The notes: a model not told the origin generated them from the letters alone. DNA of 64,000 bases from Deltaproteobacteria bacterium (GCA_016713665.1 JADJOR010000001.1:496001-560000); one strand, 5' to 3'. Counted from the stretch's first letter, positions 16,445 to 25,298 are shown. Numbers and translations: made by a program.

Positions 16445-18106
16445 ATGTCTTCCATCGTGATTCGCGGGGGTCAGGTCATCGACGGGACCGGAGCGCCGGG
16501 CCGCTCGGCCGACGTGCTGATTCGAGACGGGCGGATCGCCGAGATCGGGCCGCGGCTCTCGGGCGATGCGACCCTCGACGCGTCGGGCGCCGTCGTCGCG
16601 CCGGGCTTCATCGACATCCATACGCATTACGATGCCCAGGTCTTCTGGGATCCGGCGCTGACACCGTCCTGCTTCCACGGCGTCACGACCGTCGTCGCCG
16701 GCAATTGCGGCTTCACGATCGCACCGACCCGCGCCGCGGACCGCGAGACGATCGCGCTCACCCTCGAGAAGGTCGAGGACATGAATCCCGCGAGCCTGAT
16801 GGCCGGGATCCCCTGGGACTTCGAGACCTTCCCCGAATACCTCGCGTCGGTCGAGAAGCGGGGGACGGTGCTCAACTATTCGACCTACGTCGGGCATACG
16901 GCGCTGCGGCTCTTCCACATGGGCGCCGCCGCCTACGAGCGCGAGGCGACCGACGCCGAGACCCGCGCGATGGCGCAGTCGGTCCGCGAGGCGATGGAGG
17001 CCGGCGCCGTCGGCCTCGCGACGAGCCGCGCGCCGACCCACGTCGGGATCGGCGGCAAGCCCGTCTGCAGTCGGATCGCGGCGCTCTCGGAGTTCGAGAC
17101 GATGGCGCAGGAGCTCGCGAAGCTCGGGCGTGGCGTGATCGCGTCGACCCTCGGCTCGGGCTTCGCCTACGACGAGGTCTACGCGTTCCAGCGCCGCCTC
17201 GGCGTGCCGGTGACCTACACCGCGCTGCTCGCGATCCCGGGCCTCTGGCAGCACGCCTCGAAGATCCACGCCGAGGAGTTCAGGAAGGGCACCGGCGTCT
17301 GGCCGCAGATCTCGGTGCGCAAGGTGACGCTGCAGATGCAGCTGAAAGCGCCGTTCTCCTTCGATCAGGCGCCGTGCTTCTCGGCGCTCTACGCGGAGAA
17401 GCCCGAGATGCGTGTCGTGCGCTATCGCGACGCGGCCTGGCGGGCGAGGGCGATCGAGGAGCTCAAGTCGACGCCGCTGCCGACGCGCTGGGAGAACTTC
17501 GACCTCGCCGAGAGCGCGGTCCATCCGCAGTACATCGAGCGCAAGCTCGTCGACATCGCCCGCGAGCGCGGGGAGCATCCCTTCGACGCCATGGTGGCGC
17601 TCTCGCTCGAGGAGAATCTCGAGACCCGCTTCCGCTACGTCCAGGCCAACGACGACGAGGCCGGCATCACCCATCTTCTCCAGCAGGACCAGATGGCGCT
17701 CGGCCTTTCGGACGCCGGGGCCCACGTCGGCATGCTCTGCGACGCGCCGCTCCCGACGGATCTGCTCGGCAACTGGGTGCGCGAGCGCGGCGTGATCCCC
17801 CTCGAGAAGGCGGTCCACAAGCTGACGGGCGAGCCCGCCGGGATCTTCCGATTCGAGGACCGGGGCGTGCTGCGGCCCGGAGCGTTCGCGGACGTCTGTG
17901 TCTTCGAGCCCGATCGGGTCGGCCCCGGCTCGATCCGCCGCGTACGCGATTTCCCGGCCGGAGCCGATCGCCTGACCGCCGACACCCCGACCGGGATCCG
18001 CCACGTGCTCGTCAACGGCACACCGATCCACCAGGACGGCAAGTCGCGGCCCGACGTGCTGGCGACTCGCCCCGGACGTCGACCGAAGCAGCTCTCGTTC
18101 CGTTAG
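16445..18106 (+). CDS. Amidohydrolase family 3, N-acyl-D-amino-acid deacylase-like
   Basis: A 553-residue enzyme of the D-aminoacylase/dihydroorotase-like branch. The N-terminal beta-sandwich part has IVIRGGQVIDGTG and GAVVAPGFIDIHTHYDAQ, the HxH metal motif; VVAGNCGFTIAP and YSTYVGHTALR follow. GLSDAGAHVGMLCDAP carries the catalytic Asp region, and the C-terminus closes the sandwich (LRPGAFADVCVFEPDRVGPG). Members hydrolyse C-N bonds such as N-acyl-D-amino acids, but many genome examples in acyl-CoA-rich bacteria have unknown substrates. Third gene of the run, 73 bp after the previous gene. Confidence 0.88.
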   Translation: MSSIVIRGGQVIDGTGAPGRSADVLIRDGRIAEIGPRLSGDATLDASGAVVAPGFIDIHTHYDAQVFWDPALTPSCFHGVTTVVAGNCGFTIAPTRAADRETIALTLEKVEDMNPASLMAGIPWDFETFPEYLASVEKRGTVLNYSTYVGHTALRLFHMGAAAYEREATDAETRAMAQSVREAMEAGAVGLATSRAPTHVGIGGKPVCSRIAALSEFETMAQELAKLGRGVIASTLGSGFAYDEVYAFQRRLGVPVTYTALLAIPGLWQHASKIHAEEFRKGTGVWPQISVRKVTLQMQLKAPFSFDQAPCFSALYAEKPEMRVVRYRDAAWRARAIEELKSTPLPTRWENFDLAESAVHPQYIERKLVDIARERGEHPFDAMVALSLEENLETRFRYVQANDDEAGITHLLQQDQMALGLSDAGAHVGMLCDAPLPTDLLGNWVRERGVIPLEKAVHKLTGEPAGIFRFEDRGVLRPGAFADVCVFEPDRVGPGSIRRVRDFPAGADRLTADTPTGIRHVLVNGTPIHQDGKSRPDVLATRPGRRPKQLSFR

Positions 18107-18158
18107 GCCCGGGACGCGCGGATCGCCCGATCGATAGGCGAGCGCGCGAGGAGACACG

Positions 18159-19052
18159 ATGGAGAAGCCCGTCATCATCGAGGTCGCGCTGAACGGGGCG
18201 ACCCCGATCACCCGCAATCCGAACTCGCCGCAGACCCAGGCCGCGCTGATCGCCGACGCGATCCGCTGCATCGAGGCCGGGGCCTCGATCGTGCATACCC
18301 ACGCGCCGGACATCTCGGTGTCGGGGGAGGCGGCGGCCCGGCTCTACCTCGAACACTTCGCCCCGATCCACGCCCGTTTCCCCGACGCGATCCTCTATCC
18401 GACCCTCGTCTTCGGCAAGACCATCGAGGAGAAGACGAGCCACATCGAGCCGCTCAAGCGGATCTTCCCGCTGCGCATGGGGTTCGTCGATCCGGGCTCG
18501 ATCAACCTGACGCCGACCGGGGAGGACGGGAAGCCGTTCCCGACGGATTGGGTCTACGCCAATTCGCCCGCCGACATCGATTACAAGTTCTCCCTCTGCA
18601 AGCGGCTCGGGCTCGGGCCGGGCATGGCGATCTTCGAGCCGGGCTTCCTGACGGCGGCGCTCGCGTACGTCCGGGCGGGGGCGATGCCGCAGGGTGCGTT
18701 CCTGCGCTTCTACTTCGGGGGCGGGTCGAGCTACCGCGGCCCGGGCCAGATCGATCTGCTCTTCGGGATGCCGCCTCGCAAGCTCGCCCTTGACCTCTAT
18801 CTCGACATGCTGGGCGACGTCGACCTGCCGTGGTCGGTGGCCGTCGTCTCGGGCGATCCCTTCGCGGGGGGCGTCGCGCGTCACGCGCTCGAGCGCGGGG
18901 GCCACCTTCGAGTCGGGCTCGAGGACTACGCCGGCGAGCGCCGGCCGACGAATCTCGAGCTCGTCGAGGAGGCGGTGGCCCTGTGTCGAGCCGTCGGGCG
19001 ACCGGTCGCGACCGCGGCCGAGGCGGCCGGGATCCTTCGGCTGCCCCGCTGA
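18159..19052 (+). CDS. BKACE family beta-keto acid cleavage enzyme (DUF849)
   Basis: A 297-residue TIM-barrel enzyme of the 3-keto-5-aminohexanoate cleavage (BKACE) family, which condenses a beta-keto acid with acetyl-CoA to give acetoacetate and a new CoA ester. The start EVALNGATPITRNPN, the zinc motif VHTHAPD (HxH) and RVGLEDY near the C-terminus are characteristic. In most members the zinc motif continues HxHxRD; here Arg is replaced by Pro, which may change the substrate. GAGGAGACACG before the ATG is a good ribosome site. Last gene of the catabolic run. Confidence 0.9.
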   Translation: MEKPVIIEVALNGATPITRNPNSPQTQAALIADAIRCIEAGASIVHTHAPDISVSGEAAARLYLEHFAPIHARFPDAILYPTLVFGKTIEEKTSHIEPLKRIFPLRMGFVDPGSINLTPTGEDGKPFPTDWVYANSPADIDYKFSLCKRLGLGPGMAIFEPGFLTAALAYVRAGAMPQGAFLRFYFGGGSSYRGPGQIDLLFGMPPRKLALDLYLDMLGDVDLPWSVAVVSGDPFAGGVARHALERGGHLRVGLEDYAGERRPTNLELVEEAVALCRAVGRPVATAAEAAGILRLPR

Positions 19053-19102
19053 CCCCTTGATCTTCCACCGCCCGAGTCAGGGCGGACCCGGAGCGAATTC
19101 CC

Positions 19103-19843
19103 ATGCAGGTCGATGAGCGGGAAGGTCACGGCTGGTGGCCCTATGTGGTCCCCTACGTCGCCTTCCTGCTGCTCTCCGAGGTCGGGGCTCGGCTGCCCGA
19201 GGCCGCATCGCCCTTCCTGCTCGCGATCAAGCCGGCGATCGTGCTCGCCCTGGTGCTCTGGTTCCGCGCCGGCGGTGCCTATCCCGAGTGGTCGAGCCAT
19301 CCGCCGGTCCGGATGACGGCCCCGCGCTTCGTGCAGGACGTGCTGGTCGGGCTCGCGCTGACGGCGGTCTGGGTGGCGCCCTATCTGCTGATTCCGGCGC
19401 TGCGGCCCGAGCCGGGGGGCGAGTTCGATCCGGCGATGGCGGGGGCGGCCTGGGTGCCCGTGATCCTCGGGCTCCGGCTCTTCGGGTACGCGCTGGTGAC
19501 CCCGCTCTTCGAGGAGCTCTTCATCCGGAGCTTCGTGATGCGGGTCGCCGAAGTGTGGGAAAGCGACCGCGACTTCCGGGACGTGCCGATCGCGCAGTAC
19601 TCGGCCCGCAGCCTCCTCGTCACGACGATCGTGTTCTGCCTCGGACACGTGCCGTGGGAGTGGTGGGTCTGTGTGCCGTGGATCGTCCTCTCGAGCTTGT
19701 GGTTCTACCACCGCCGCAGCCTGAGCGCGCTGATGGTCGTCCACGCCACGACCAACGCCGCCTTGCTCGGGCTCGCGATCTTCGGCGAGGGCTGGCTCAC
19801 CGACACCCAGGGCGCCCCGTTCTCGTTCTGGTTCTTCGTCTAG
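19103..19843 (+). CDS. CAAX prenyl protease-related membrane protein (CPBP, PEP-CTERM type)
   Basis: A 246-residue integral membrane protein with about six helices. It has the CPBP glutamic-protease motifs: FEELFIRSFVM (EExxxR), VFCLGH (FxxxH) and VVHATTN near the C-terminus. Length and sequence fit the CAAX-protease-related family often linked to PEP-CTERM/exosortase systems (TIGR03008). Substrate unknown; a role in processing proteins for the polysaccharide/exosortase system is inferred from the neighbourhood. It begins 50 bp after the BKACE gene and is convergent with the small gene at 19901. Confidence 0.85.
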   Translation: MQVDEREGHGWWPYVVPYVAFLLLSEVGARLPEAASPFLLAIKPAIVLALVLWFRAGGAYPEWSSHPPVRMTAPRFVQDVLVGLALTAVWVAPYLLIPALRPEPGGEFDPAMAGAAWVPVILGLRLFGYALVTPLFEELFIRSFVMRVAEVWESDRDFRDVPIAQYSARSLLVTTIVFCLGHVPWEWWVCVPWIVLSSLWFYHRRSLSALMVVHATTNAALLGLAIFGEGWLTDTQGAPFSFWFFV

Positions 19844-19900
19844 CGGCCCGGGCCGAGGCGGGCATCCAGGCCCCGCAGCGCACCATGGCGGGCCGGCCTT

Positions 19901-20227
19901 CTAGGCCGCGCCGCGGTGTCCCTGCCGCACACGCTGCGCAATCTCGGTCAGCTCGACCACCGCATCCTGGACGGCATCGCGCTTCCCGTCGGTCGAGGCC
20001 GACACGGCGTTGCGAGCGACCAGGGCGAGGCCGGGATAACCCAGGCGATCGGCATCGCCCGCCAGAGCGCCGGCCAGCCGGCCGAGCTCGGCGAGGCTCG
20101 CCTGCAGCTCGGCGTCCTGGATCGCGTCGATCCGCTCGGCCAGTCCGATCACGAAGCGATCGATGGCCTGGACCAGATCGGGGACGTCTTCCTGAGTGGA
20201 TCGGATGGGCGGCTTGCGTTCGGACAT
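19901..20227 (-). CDS. Small helical protein of unknown function
   Basis: A 108-residue cytoplasmic protein predicted to be almost wholly helical, with a run of amphipathic helices (VPDLVQAIDRFVIGLAERI, LAELGRLAGALAGDADRLG, AVVELTEIAQRVRQGHR). The pattern recalls four-helix bundles such as HPt-like domains, but no phospho-His context is convincing. ATG at 20227 is chosen because upstream in-frame sequence is antisense to the neighbouring zinc protein. Divergent from that gene by 87 bp. Confidence 0.6.
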   Translation of the reverse strand: MSERKPPIRSTQEDVPDLVQAIDRFVIGLAERIDAIQDAELQASLAELGRLAGALAGDADRLGYPGLALVARNAVSASTDGKRDAVQDAVVELTEIAQRVRQGHRGAA

Positions 20228-20314
20228 CTCGGGCGGGTCATCGGCCGCAGGTCGCCGAAACTCAAGATCGCGCAGACCCTCGCGCGCGCGCTCCGACTGG
20301 AGCAGGTTTCCGGC

Positions 20315-20602
20315 ATGCGCTGTCAAGCCTGTCGCACCGAAGTCCCCCTCGCTTCCGGCGAGTCCGTCGGCTACCGGGAGACCTGCGCGCGCTGTGCCGC
20401 CGATCTTCACGTCTGTCTCAACTGTGCCCATCACGACCCCTCGGCCTACAACGAATGCCGGGAGTCGAGCGCCGAGCGCGTCCTCGACCGCGACCGCGCG
20501 AATCGTTGCGACTACTTCCGCCCCGGGAGCGGCAGCTCCGATGTGCCCGATGCGCGAAAGAAGGCACTCTCGTCGCTCGACGCGCTCTTCAAGAAGAGCT
20601 GA
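20315..20602 (+). CDS. Small Cys-rich zinc-binding protein
   Basis: A 95-residue protein whose first 67 residues carry cysteines in a zinc-ribbon-like layout: MRCQACRTEV, TCARCAADL, VCLNCAHHDPSAYNEC and RCDYFRP. At least two C-x-x-C pairs and further Cys/His could bind two metals. The C-terminal 25 residues are a charged helix (ARKKALSSLDALFKKS). No family name is certain; such proteins occur in deltaproteobacterial genomes. The start at 20315 is the first Met before the Cys cluster. Divergent from the helical protein gene. Confidence 0.7.
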   Translation: MRCQACRTEVPLASGESVGYRETCARCAADLHVCLNCAHHDPSAYNECRESSAERVLDRDRANRCDYFRPGSGSSDVPDARKKALSSLDALFKKS

Positions 20603-20838
20603 GGGCTCTTCCCTTGCGCTGATGGCTCTTGTGAGGCGGGTCGGAGACGTTTTGCGATCGTCACCTTCGCGTTGGGGTCGGGCACCATCCAATCAGCCGT
20701 CATGTCGGCCGGGGTGATCGGCCGAGAAGGTGCCGGGTTGGGCGACGGAGAGCCTTTCGTCTACCGTTGCGCCGCCGGAAGTCATCCCTGCAGTCGAGCC
20801 TCGCGCTCCGCGAGCCGCATCGAGGAACCTGAAATCCC

Positions 20839-22672
20839 GTGAACATCCTCGGTATCTCCGCGTACTACCACGACAGTGCCGCCTGCCTCGTGCAGGACGG
20901 CCGCATCGTGGCGGCAGCCCAGGAAGAGCGCTTCACGCGCAAGAAGCACGACTACCGCTTCCCGGAGAACGCCGTCGAGTTCTGCCTCCAGACCGCCGGG
21001 ATCAAGACCTCCGATCTCGATCTGGTCACGTTCTACGACAAGCCGCTCCTCAAATTCGACCGGCTCCTCGAGACCTACATCGCGTACGCGCCGTCGGGCT
21101 TCAAGCTCTTCCTGATGGGCATGCCGCTCTGGCTGCGCGAGAAGCTGCATACGCCGCGGGAGCTCGATCGAGGCCTCAAGAACGGATACAAGAAGGGGCG
21201 CTACGTCTTCACGGAGCACCACGAGTCCCACGCGGCCTCGGCCTTCTATCCGTCGCCCTTCGAAGAGTCCGCGATCCTGACCCTCGATGGTGTCGGCGAG
21301 TGGGCGACCGGCTCGATCGCGATCGGGCGCGGCAACCGCATCCAGATGCTGAAGGAGCTGCGCTTCCCGCATTCGCTCGGCCTGCTCTATTCCGCGTTCA
21401 CCTACTTCACGGGCTTCAAGGTCAACAGCGGCGAGTACAAGCTGATGGGCCTCGCGCCCTACGGCGAGCCGATCTACAAGGACCTGATGATCGAGAAGCT
21501 GCTCGACCTGAAGGCCGACGGCTCTTTCCGCATGGACATGTCCTACTTCGGCTACTGCGACTCCGACGTGATGACGTCGCCGAAGATGAACTCGCTCTTC
21601 GGGGGACCGCCTCGCAAGGGGGAGACGGCGATCACGCAGCGGGAGATGGACATCGCGGCGTCGATCCAGGCCGTGACGGAAGAGATCGTGATGCGCATCG
21701 CGCGCTACGCCCACGAGCTGACGGGCGTCCGCAACCTGACGATGGCCGGCGGCGTCGCGCTCAACTGCGTGGCCAATGGCAAGGTCCTCCGAGAGGGCCC
21801 CTTCGAACAGGTCTGGATCCAGCCGGCGGCGGGCGACGCGGGTGGGGCGCTCGGCGCCGCGCTCTTCACCTGGCACGAGCTGCTCGACAATCCGCGCCAC
21901 GTGAACACCAACGATGCGCAGTCAGGCTCGCTGCTCGGCCCGAGCTTCACGAACGATCAGATCCGCGCCTATCTCGACTCCGTCGAAGCGATCTACCACT
22001 ACCACGAGCGCGACGAGGACCTGATCGACCACGTGGCCGATCTGATCGCGAGCGAGCAGGTCGTGGGCCACTGCTCGGATCGCGCCGAGTTCGGGCCGCG
22101 TGCCCTCGGCTCCCGCTCGATCATCGGCGACGCGCGCTCGCGCAAGATGCAGGCGACGATGAACCTGAAGATCAAGTTCCGGGAGTCGTTCCGGCCCTTC
22201 GCGCCGGCGATCCTGCGCGAAGACGTCGACGAATACTTCGAGATGCGGCCCGACGGAGAACAGCCCCTACATGCTGCTCGTGGCGCCCGTCAAGGAGTCG
22301 AAGCGGCTGGCGGTCGAAGAGGACGGCGCGAAGGGGCTCGACAAGCTGAAGCAGGTCCGCTCCTGCGTGCCCGCGATCACCCACGTCGACTACTCGGCCC
22401 GCGTCCAGACGATCGACATGCAACATCACCCGCGCTTCTACAAGATCATCGAGCGCTTCAAGCAGAAGACGGGAAGCCCGGTCGTCATCAATACGAGCTT
22501 CAACGTCCGCGGTGAGCCGATCGTGAACTCGCCGGAAGACGCCTTCCGCTGCTTCATGCATACGAACATGGACGCCCTCGTGCTCGAGAACTTCGTGATC
22601 CTCAAGCAGGATCAACCCAACGCGAAGGAGATCGACATCGAGGCCTATCTCAAGGAGTTCGCGCTCGATTAG
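20839..22672 (+). pseudogene. Carbamoyltransferase (NodU/CmcH-like), split by a frameshift
   Basis: Two overlapping reading frames together give a full-length carbamoyltransferase of about 610 residues. The first (GTG at 20839) holds the N-terminal TsaD-like domain: GISAYYHDSAACLVQ, HHESHAASAFYPSPF, LTLDGVGEWATGS, GGVALNCVANGKVL, IQPAAGDAGGALGAA and FGPRALGSRSII. The second frame, from about 22250, holds the rest of the C-terminal domain (SPYMLLVAPVKESKRL, VVINTSFNVRGEPIV). The junction lies in 22251-22262, where removing one G would join them. These enzymes transfer carbamoyl from carbamoyl phosphate to a hydroxyl, here probably a sugar of the polymer. SxtJ and DUF5989 genes follow directly. 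The break may be a sequencing error. Confidence 0.85.
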
Positions 22673-22696
22673 TCGAGGGCGAGGACGGACCCAAGC

Positions 22697-23143
22697 ATGA
22701 GCAAGATGGTCGAGATCAACTGGCAGCCCGACGACCGCACGCTCCGCCAGTTCGGGTGGATCGCGCTGGGCGGATTCCTTCTGGTCGCGCTGCTCGCCTG
22801 GAACGAGTGGCTCGTCTTCTCCATGGGCCTGGGCGCGGCGAGGACGACGGTGGCCTATGCGTTCGCGGGCCTCGGAATCCTCTCGGCGTTCTTTTCGCTG
22901 GTCGCGCCTGGAGCGAACAAGCCGATCTTTCTCGGGTTGACGCTGCTCTCGTATCCGATCGGATTCGTGCTGTCCTACGTGATCATGGGATTCCTGTTCT
23001 TCGGGCTGATCACGCCGATCGGTCTGCTCTTCCGGCTGCTCGGCAAGGATCCCCTGAACCGTAGCTTCGACCGAGGGGCCTCGACCTATTGGAGCGATCC
23101 TCGCCCGCGACGCGGCAAGGAAAGCTATTTCCGCCAGTTCTAG
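22697..23143 (+). CDS. SxtJ family membrane protein
   Basis: A 148-residue protein with about three to four membrane helices (FGWIALGGFLLVALLAW, TTVAYAFAGLGILSAFF, YVIMGFLFFGLITPIGLLF) and a basic, aromatic C-terminus (DRGASTYWSDP, ESYFRQF) typical of the SxtJ family, named from the saxitoxin cluster and commonly found next to carbamoyltransferases in polysaccharide loci. Molecular function is unknown. It lies 24 bp after the carbamoyltransferase and 18 bp before the DUF5989 gene. Confidence 0.88.
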   Translation: MSKMVEINWQPDDRTLRQFGWIALGGFLLVALLAWNEWLVFSMGLGAARTTVAYAFAGLGILSAFFSLVAPGANKPIFLGLTLLSYPIGFVLSYVIMGFLFFGLITPIGLLFRLLGKDPLNRSFDRGASTYWSDPRPRRGKESYFRQF

Positions 23144-23161
23144 AACGGGAGAACCGAGACC

Positions 23162-23365
23162 ATGGCCGATCCGAATGCCCGAAAAGACGATTTTGCAGCC
23201 CAGGCCGGTGCCGGCCGCGAGAGCCTCGTGGGCGAGTTCACCGCCTTCCTCAAAGAGAACAAGAAGTGGTGGCTCGCGCCGATCCTGATCGCGATCCTCG
23301 GGCTCGGCCTGCTCGTCCTGCTCGGGGGCACTGCCGCCGCGCCGTTCATCTACACGCTCTTCTAG
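23162..23365 (+). CDS. DUF5989 family small membrane protein
   Basis: A 67-residue protein: polar N-terminus, FTAFLKENKKWWLAPILIAI entering a single membrane helix, and the C-terminal APFIYTLF typical of the family. It completes the conserved carbamoyltransferase-SxtJ-DUF5989 trio, which suggests a membrane-bound carbamoylation complex. Function has not been shown. GGGAGAACCGAGACC precedes the ATG. Confidence 0.85.
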   Translation: MADPNARKDDFAAQAGAGRESLVGEFTAFLKENKKWWLAPILIAILGLGLLVLLGGTAAAPFIYTLF

Positions 23366-23383
23366 AGCGGAGGGGAAGCTTCG

Positions 23384-23438
23384 CGGGCCGTCCTCGAAGG
23401 GCCATCCTCGAGGGCGACCATCGAAGGCGAACATCGAG
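23384..23438. repeat. Short degenerate direct repeats before convergent terminator
   Basis: Three or four imperfect copies of a 12-15 base unit resembling CCATCCTCGAGGGCGA occur in tandem just after the DUF5989 gene. They are short and degenerate, and could simply be seed copies of the adjacent hairpin arm. Confidence 0.3.
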
Positions 23439-23471
23439 GGCCATCGTCCGGTCGACGACCGGGCGATGGCC
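23439..23471. terminator. Strong hairpin between convergent genes
   Basis: A 14-bp stem with one G-T wobble and a 5-base CGACG loop (GGCCATCGTCCGGT / ACCGGGCGATGGCC). It lies between the convergent DUF5989 and AAA ATPase genes, where a bidirectional terminator is expected. The T-run on the plus side is weak, so intrinsic termination is not certain. Confidence 0.55.
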
Positions 23472-23492
23472 TTCGTGCGTCGTGCGCCCGGA

Positions 23493-24341
23493 TCAGGTCG
23501 GGTTGCCGAGATCCGTCGCGAGCCCCGTCGCCCGGGTCGCGCTCATGGACTTCGCCTTCAGCTCGACGAAGTCCGGCGGGATCGGGCAGAGCTGCTTCGA
23601 GTAGGCCGAGAGCAGGACACGATCGGCGAGCAGGCTGATGAGCCGCGGACAGCCCTGAGAGAACCAGTAGAAGACCCGCTCGACGCCGGGCGCGAAGATC
23701 TCGTCGTAGCGACCGCCGGCCACGTCGATGCGATGGGCCAGGTAGGGCTGGACCTGGGCCGGCGTCAGCGGCTCCATGTGGTGCTCGATCGCGATCCGTT
23801 GGCGCAGCTGGCGGAGTGAGGGGCTCGAGAGCTTCCGGATGAGCTCCGGCTGTCCCGTCAGCACGATCTGCATCAGCTTCGCCGTATCCGTCTCGAGATT
23901 CGAGAGCAGCCGGATCTCCTCGAGCGTCGCGGCGTCGAGATTCTGGGCCTCGTCGATGATCAGGACCGTGTTGCGCCCGGTCCGGAGACGCTCGAGCAGC
24001 ATGCGGTTGATCGCGATCAGATAGTCGGCCGTCGTCTCGAATCGCCCCTCGATGCCGAACTCCGCAGCGATCAGCTTGAGCAGGTCGAGGGGGGTCAGCC
24101 CGATCGTGTTGATGATGAGGGCCGTGTCCGTATCCCGCGGCAGCTCTCGCAGCGCCGCCCGCAGCAGCGTCGTCTTGCCGGTCCCGACCTCGCCGGTCAG
24201 CAGCAGGAAGCCCTTGTGCCGCGTGATGCCGTAGACCAGGGTCGCGAGGCCCTCTTCGTGGGTATCCGAGAGCCAGAGGAAGCGCGGATCGGGGGTGAGC
24301 GAGAAGGGGAGCTCACGCAGGCCGAAGAAGCTCTCGTACAT
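23493..24341 (-). CDS. XrtA/PEP-CTERM-associated AAA ATPase (ExeA-like)
   Basis: A 282-residue AAA ATPase. It starts MYESFFGLRELPFSLTPDP, a signature of the PEP-CTERM-associated and ExeA/GspA-like ATPases. Walker A is GEVGTGKTT, Walker B VLIIDEAQNL, and QIVLTGQPEL and LRQRIAI fit the sensor regions. The PEP-CTERM family (TIGR03015) is present in nearly every XrtA exopolysaccharide locus. There is no C-terminal peptidoglycan-binding domain, unlike ExeA. It lies 210 bp downstream of the export lipoprotein gene on the same strand. Confidence 0.92.
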   Translation of the reverse strand: MYESFFGLRELPFSLTPDPRFLWLSDTHEEGLATLVYGITRHKGFLLLTGEVGTGKTTLLRAALRELPRDTDTALIINTIGLTPLDLLKLIAAEFGIEGRFETTADYLIAINRMLLERLRTGRNTVLIIDEAQNLDAATLEEIRLLSNLETDTAKLMQIVLTGQPELIRKLSSPSLRQLRQRIAIEHHMEPLTPAQVQPYLAHRIDVAGGRYDEIFAPGVERVFYWFSQGCPRLISLLADRVLLSAYSKQLCPIPPDFVELKAKSMSATRATGLATDLGNPT

Positions 24342-24551
24342 CGGATCTTTACGCCTCCCCCGGCTCGGACACCATGCGCATCGGGCTCGCTCCCGGAAAT
24401 CTGTTCCCGGACCCGTCCTCCCGCATATCGGATCGCAGGTGAGTGATCCTGACAGCAGGATACGGGACAGAGACCGGGCGGGGCGGATCGGATCTCGGCG
24501 AGCGGCCGAGCGGGTCGACCTGGACCGGGCTCCCCGCCGGAATGGGCCCGG

Positions 24552-25298
24552 TCAGCGCGCCGAGGAAAGTGTATTGGCCCCCGCCGCCACGGCGCCCACC
24601 TGGGATGCACCGTTCAAGATCGGCTGGAACGGGAAGAAGAGCATCTGCATCGCGTAGCCCACGCGCGCAAAGGCCGTCGGCGGGACGACGATCAGGTCTC
24701 CCTCGGCGACCATGATGTTCGTCGAGAGGTCGCCCTTCGCGATGTCCTTGAGCCGGACCCGGATGACCTGGGTCTTTCCGCCACTCGTGCGAACGATCCG
24801 GATCTTGTTCTGGCTCGCGAAGGGACGCGTCCCCCCCACGCGGCCGATGGCCTCGGAGATGCGCATGTCGCTGCTCAGCGGGAAGGTGCCCGGGGCCCCG
24901 ACTTCGCCGTAGACCGTCACGAACTGGCTGGGCGAGTCGATCACCGAGACGTTGACCGAGGCATCCCGCTTGAAGCGCAGGATCTTCTCTTCGATCGAGG
25001 TGGCGATCTGCCGGGGCGTGAGGCCAGCGGCCTGGACGTCGCCGATCAGGTCCACGGAAATCTTGCCATCGGGGCGGACCCGGACTTTGCGCTCGATGAT
25101 GGGCTCGGGAAGGACGTTGATCTGGAGCTGATCCGGCGCCCCCACGACGTAATTGGTCACGGGCGGGGCCTCCGGCGGCGGGGCAGGCGTCGTCGAGCAG
25201 GCGCTCGACAGGATCGCGAATGCGAGCAGACCGATCGTCGCTCGATTCCGATTCACCCCGCGGCCTGACGATTGGGCGCTCGCGCCCCGGGCCTGCAT
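24552..25298 (-). CDS. Polysaccharide export lipoprotein (Wza-like, XrtA type)
   Basis: A 248-residue outer-membrane polysaccharide export protein. The lipobox is LSSACS. The Poly_export domain follows (NYVVGAPDQLQINVLPEP, RVRPDGKISVDLIGDVQAAG), then an SLBB-type domain (VTVYGEVGAPGTFPLSSDM, MVAEGDLIVVPP). The length matches the short Wza-like proteins of XrtA loci. The start is uncertain: ATG at 25298 has CGGAG upstream, GTG at 25256 would give the most compact lipoprotein signal, and TTG at 25337 is also in frame. Together with the Wzz fragment and the AAA ATPase it makes up the export part of the locus. Confidence 0.92.
   Translation of the reverse strand: MQARGASAQSSGRGVNRNRATIGLLAFAILSSACSTTPAPPPEAPPVTNYVVGAPDQLQINVLPEPIIERKVRVRPDGKISVDLIGDVQAAGLTPRQIATSIEEKILRFKRDASVNVSVIDSPSQFVTVYGEVGAPGTFPLSSDMRISEAIGRVGGTRPFASQNKIRIVRTSGGKTQVIRVRLKDIAKGDLSTNIMVAEGDLIVVPPTAFARVGYAMQMLFFPFQPILNGASQVGAVAAGANTLSSAR

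Noticed and set aside
19103..20602. Long plus-strand frame over the CAAX-protease gene and zinc protein
   Set aside because: Arg-rich noise; the membrane protein and the small genes explain the region.
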